A stretch of 5,565 nt of DNA, taken from positions 4,672-10,236 of the forward strand of contig JAJYNV010000037.1 in NCBI GenBank assembly GCA_021786135.1. Direction: 5' to 3'. Under the pieces are notes generated by a model, which searched no databases, was not told where the DNA came from, and was given only the letters and a program-made list of their open reading frames with translations. This document shows positions 5,272 through 5,565 of the stretch, in pieces. The translations under genes and the position numbers were made by a program. The stretch comes from Bacillota bacterium (GTDB lineage Bacteria > Bacillota > Sulfobacillia > JAJZYS01 > JAJYTV01). The number at the start of each line of letters is the position of its first letter. Position 1 is the first letter of the stretch.

Positions 5272-5565
5272 TCACATCTCCGCGAGGAATCGCGCGAGCC
5301 AGGCGACGCGCGGGGCGATGGTGGAGACGACCACATGCTCGTGATCGGCGTGGGCGCCGGAGCCTACAGCGCCAAGACCGTCCAACGTCGGGACGCCCAG
5401 AGCGGCGGTGAAATTGCCGTCGCTCCCGCCCCCGGCGCCTCTTACCGGCAACTCGAAGCCCTCGGCGGCCGCGGCAGCGGCCGCCTTCTCGTAGATCCGG
5501 CGGGACGCGGGCGTCTCGTTCATCGGCGGGCGGCTGATGCCGCCGGACATCTCGACCGCCGTGCC
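5272..5565 (-). CDS. M20 metallopeptidase, glutamate carboxypeptidase (CPG2)-like, C-terminal part
   Basis: Only the last 97 residues are in the window. The frame is open to the right edge, so the gene begins outside. The visible part is the end of the catalytic domain of an M20A/CPG2-type carboxypeptidase. It shows SRPPMNET (11-18 of the visible part), GGGSDGNFTAALGVPTLDGLG (45-65), and GAHADHEHV (70-78), followed by a final helix (STIAPRVAWLARFLAEM). H72 in the GAH motif corresponds to the last metal ligand of CPG2 (His385), whose C-terminus has the same GAH-x-E layout. A run of seven alanines (28-34) lies in a helix-like segment. The family removes C-terminal residues, often glutamate, from peptides or folates; the real substrate here is unknown. 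An ATG at 5550 is internal to the domain and not the true start. The gene points towards the + strand amidohydrolase and ends with TGA before the shared hairpin. Confidence 0.85.
   Translation of the reverse strand, partial: GTAVEMSGGISRPPMNETPASRRIYEKAAAAAAAEGFELPVRGAGGGSDGNFTAALGVPTLDGLGAVGSGAHADHEHVVVSTIAPRVAWLARFLAEM
5464..5485. repeat. Perfect inverted repeat inside the carboxypeptidase gene
   Basis: GGCGGCCGC (5464-5472) and GCGGCCGCC (5477-5485) are perfect reverse complements with a 4-base loop (GGCA). On the - strand this encodes the alanine run of the peptidase. It is most simply a by-product of GCC/GCG alanine codons in a GC-rich genome, although a hairpin in the mRNA is possible. 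Confidence 0.6.

Overview
This window looks like high-GC bacterial chromosome. Third codon positions are mostly G or C, and GTG and TTG starts are used beside ATG. It carries a peptide-type ABC importer module next to two M20-family metallopeptidase genes. I cannot place the organism. The solute-binding protein has a signal peptidase I signal with no lipobox cysteine, which argues against a typical Gram-positive lipoprotein arrangement. That alone does not fix a phylum.

Layout on the + strand: a short upstream leader (1-73) with a weak promoter candidate; a family 5 extracellular solute-binding protein (74-1714, GTG start); a 157-nt intergenic spacer with strong, partly mutually exclusive hairpins (1727-1847); a DppB/OppB-type permease (1872-2825); and, 11 nt later, a DppC/OppC-type permease (2837-3763, TTG start). 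A 207-nt GC-rich spacer follows. Then comes a complete cytoplasmic M20D-type amidohydrolase of the AbgB/PM20D2-like kind (3971-5167). On the - strand, entering from the right edge, is the C-terminal 97 residues of a second M20 enzyme that resembles glutamate carboxypeptidase CPG2 (5272-5565). The two peptidase genes converge on a long hairpin (5181-5219) that probably acts as a shared terminator.

Working together (inference): the binding protein captures a peptide or N-acyl/amide-linked amino acid outside the membrane. The DppB/DppC pair forms the channel. The cytoplasmic M20D enzyme hydrolyses the imported amide. The second M20 enzyme could act on a related substrate, possibly one with C-terminal glutamate. 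No ATP-binding subunit (DppD/DppF type) is visible, so the transporter must use ATPases encoded outside the window. I see no RNA gene, CRISPR array, insertion sequence or phage feature. I see no convincing evidence of a wholly new system. The points most worth checking are the structured spacer between the binding protein and permease genes, and the pairing of two different M20 enzymes with an ATPase-less importer module.
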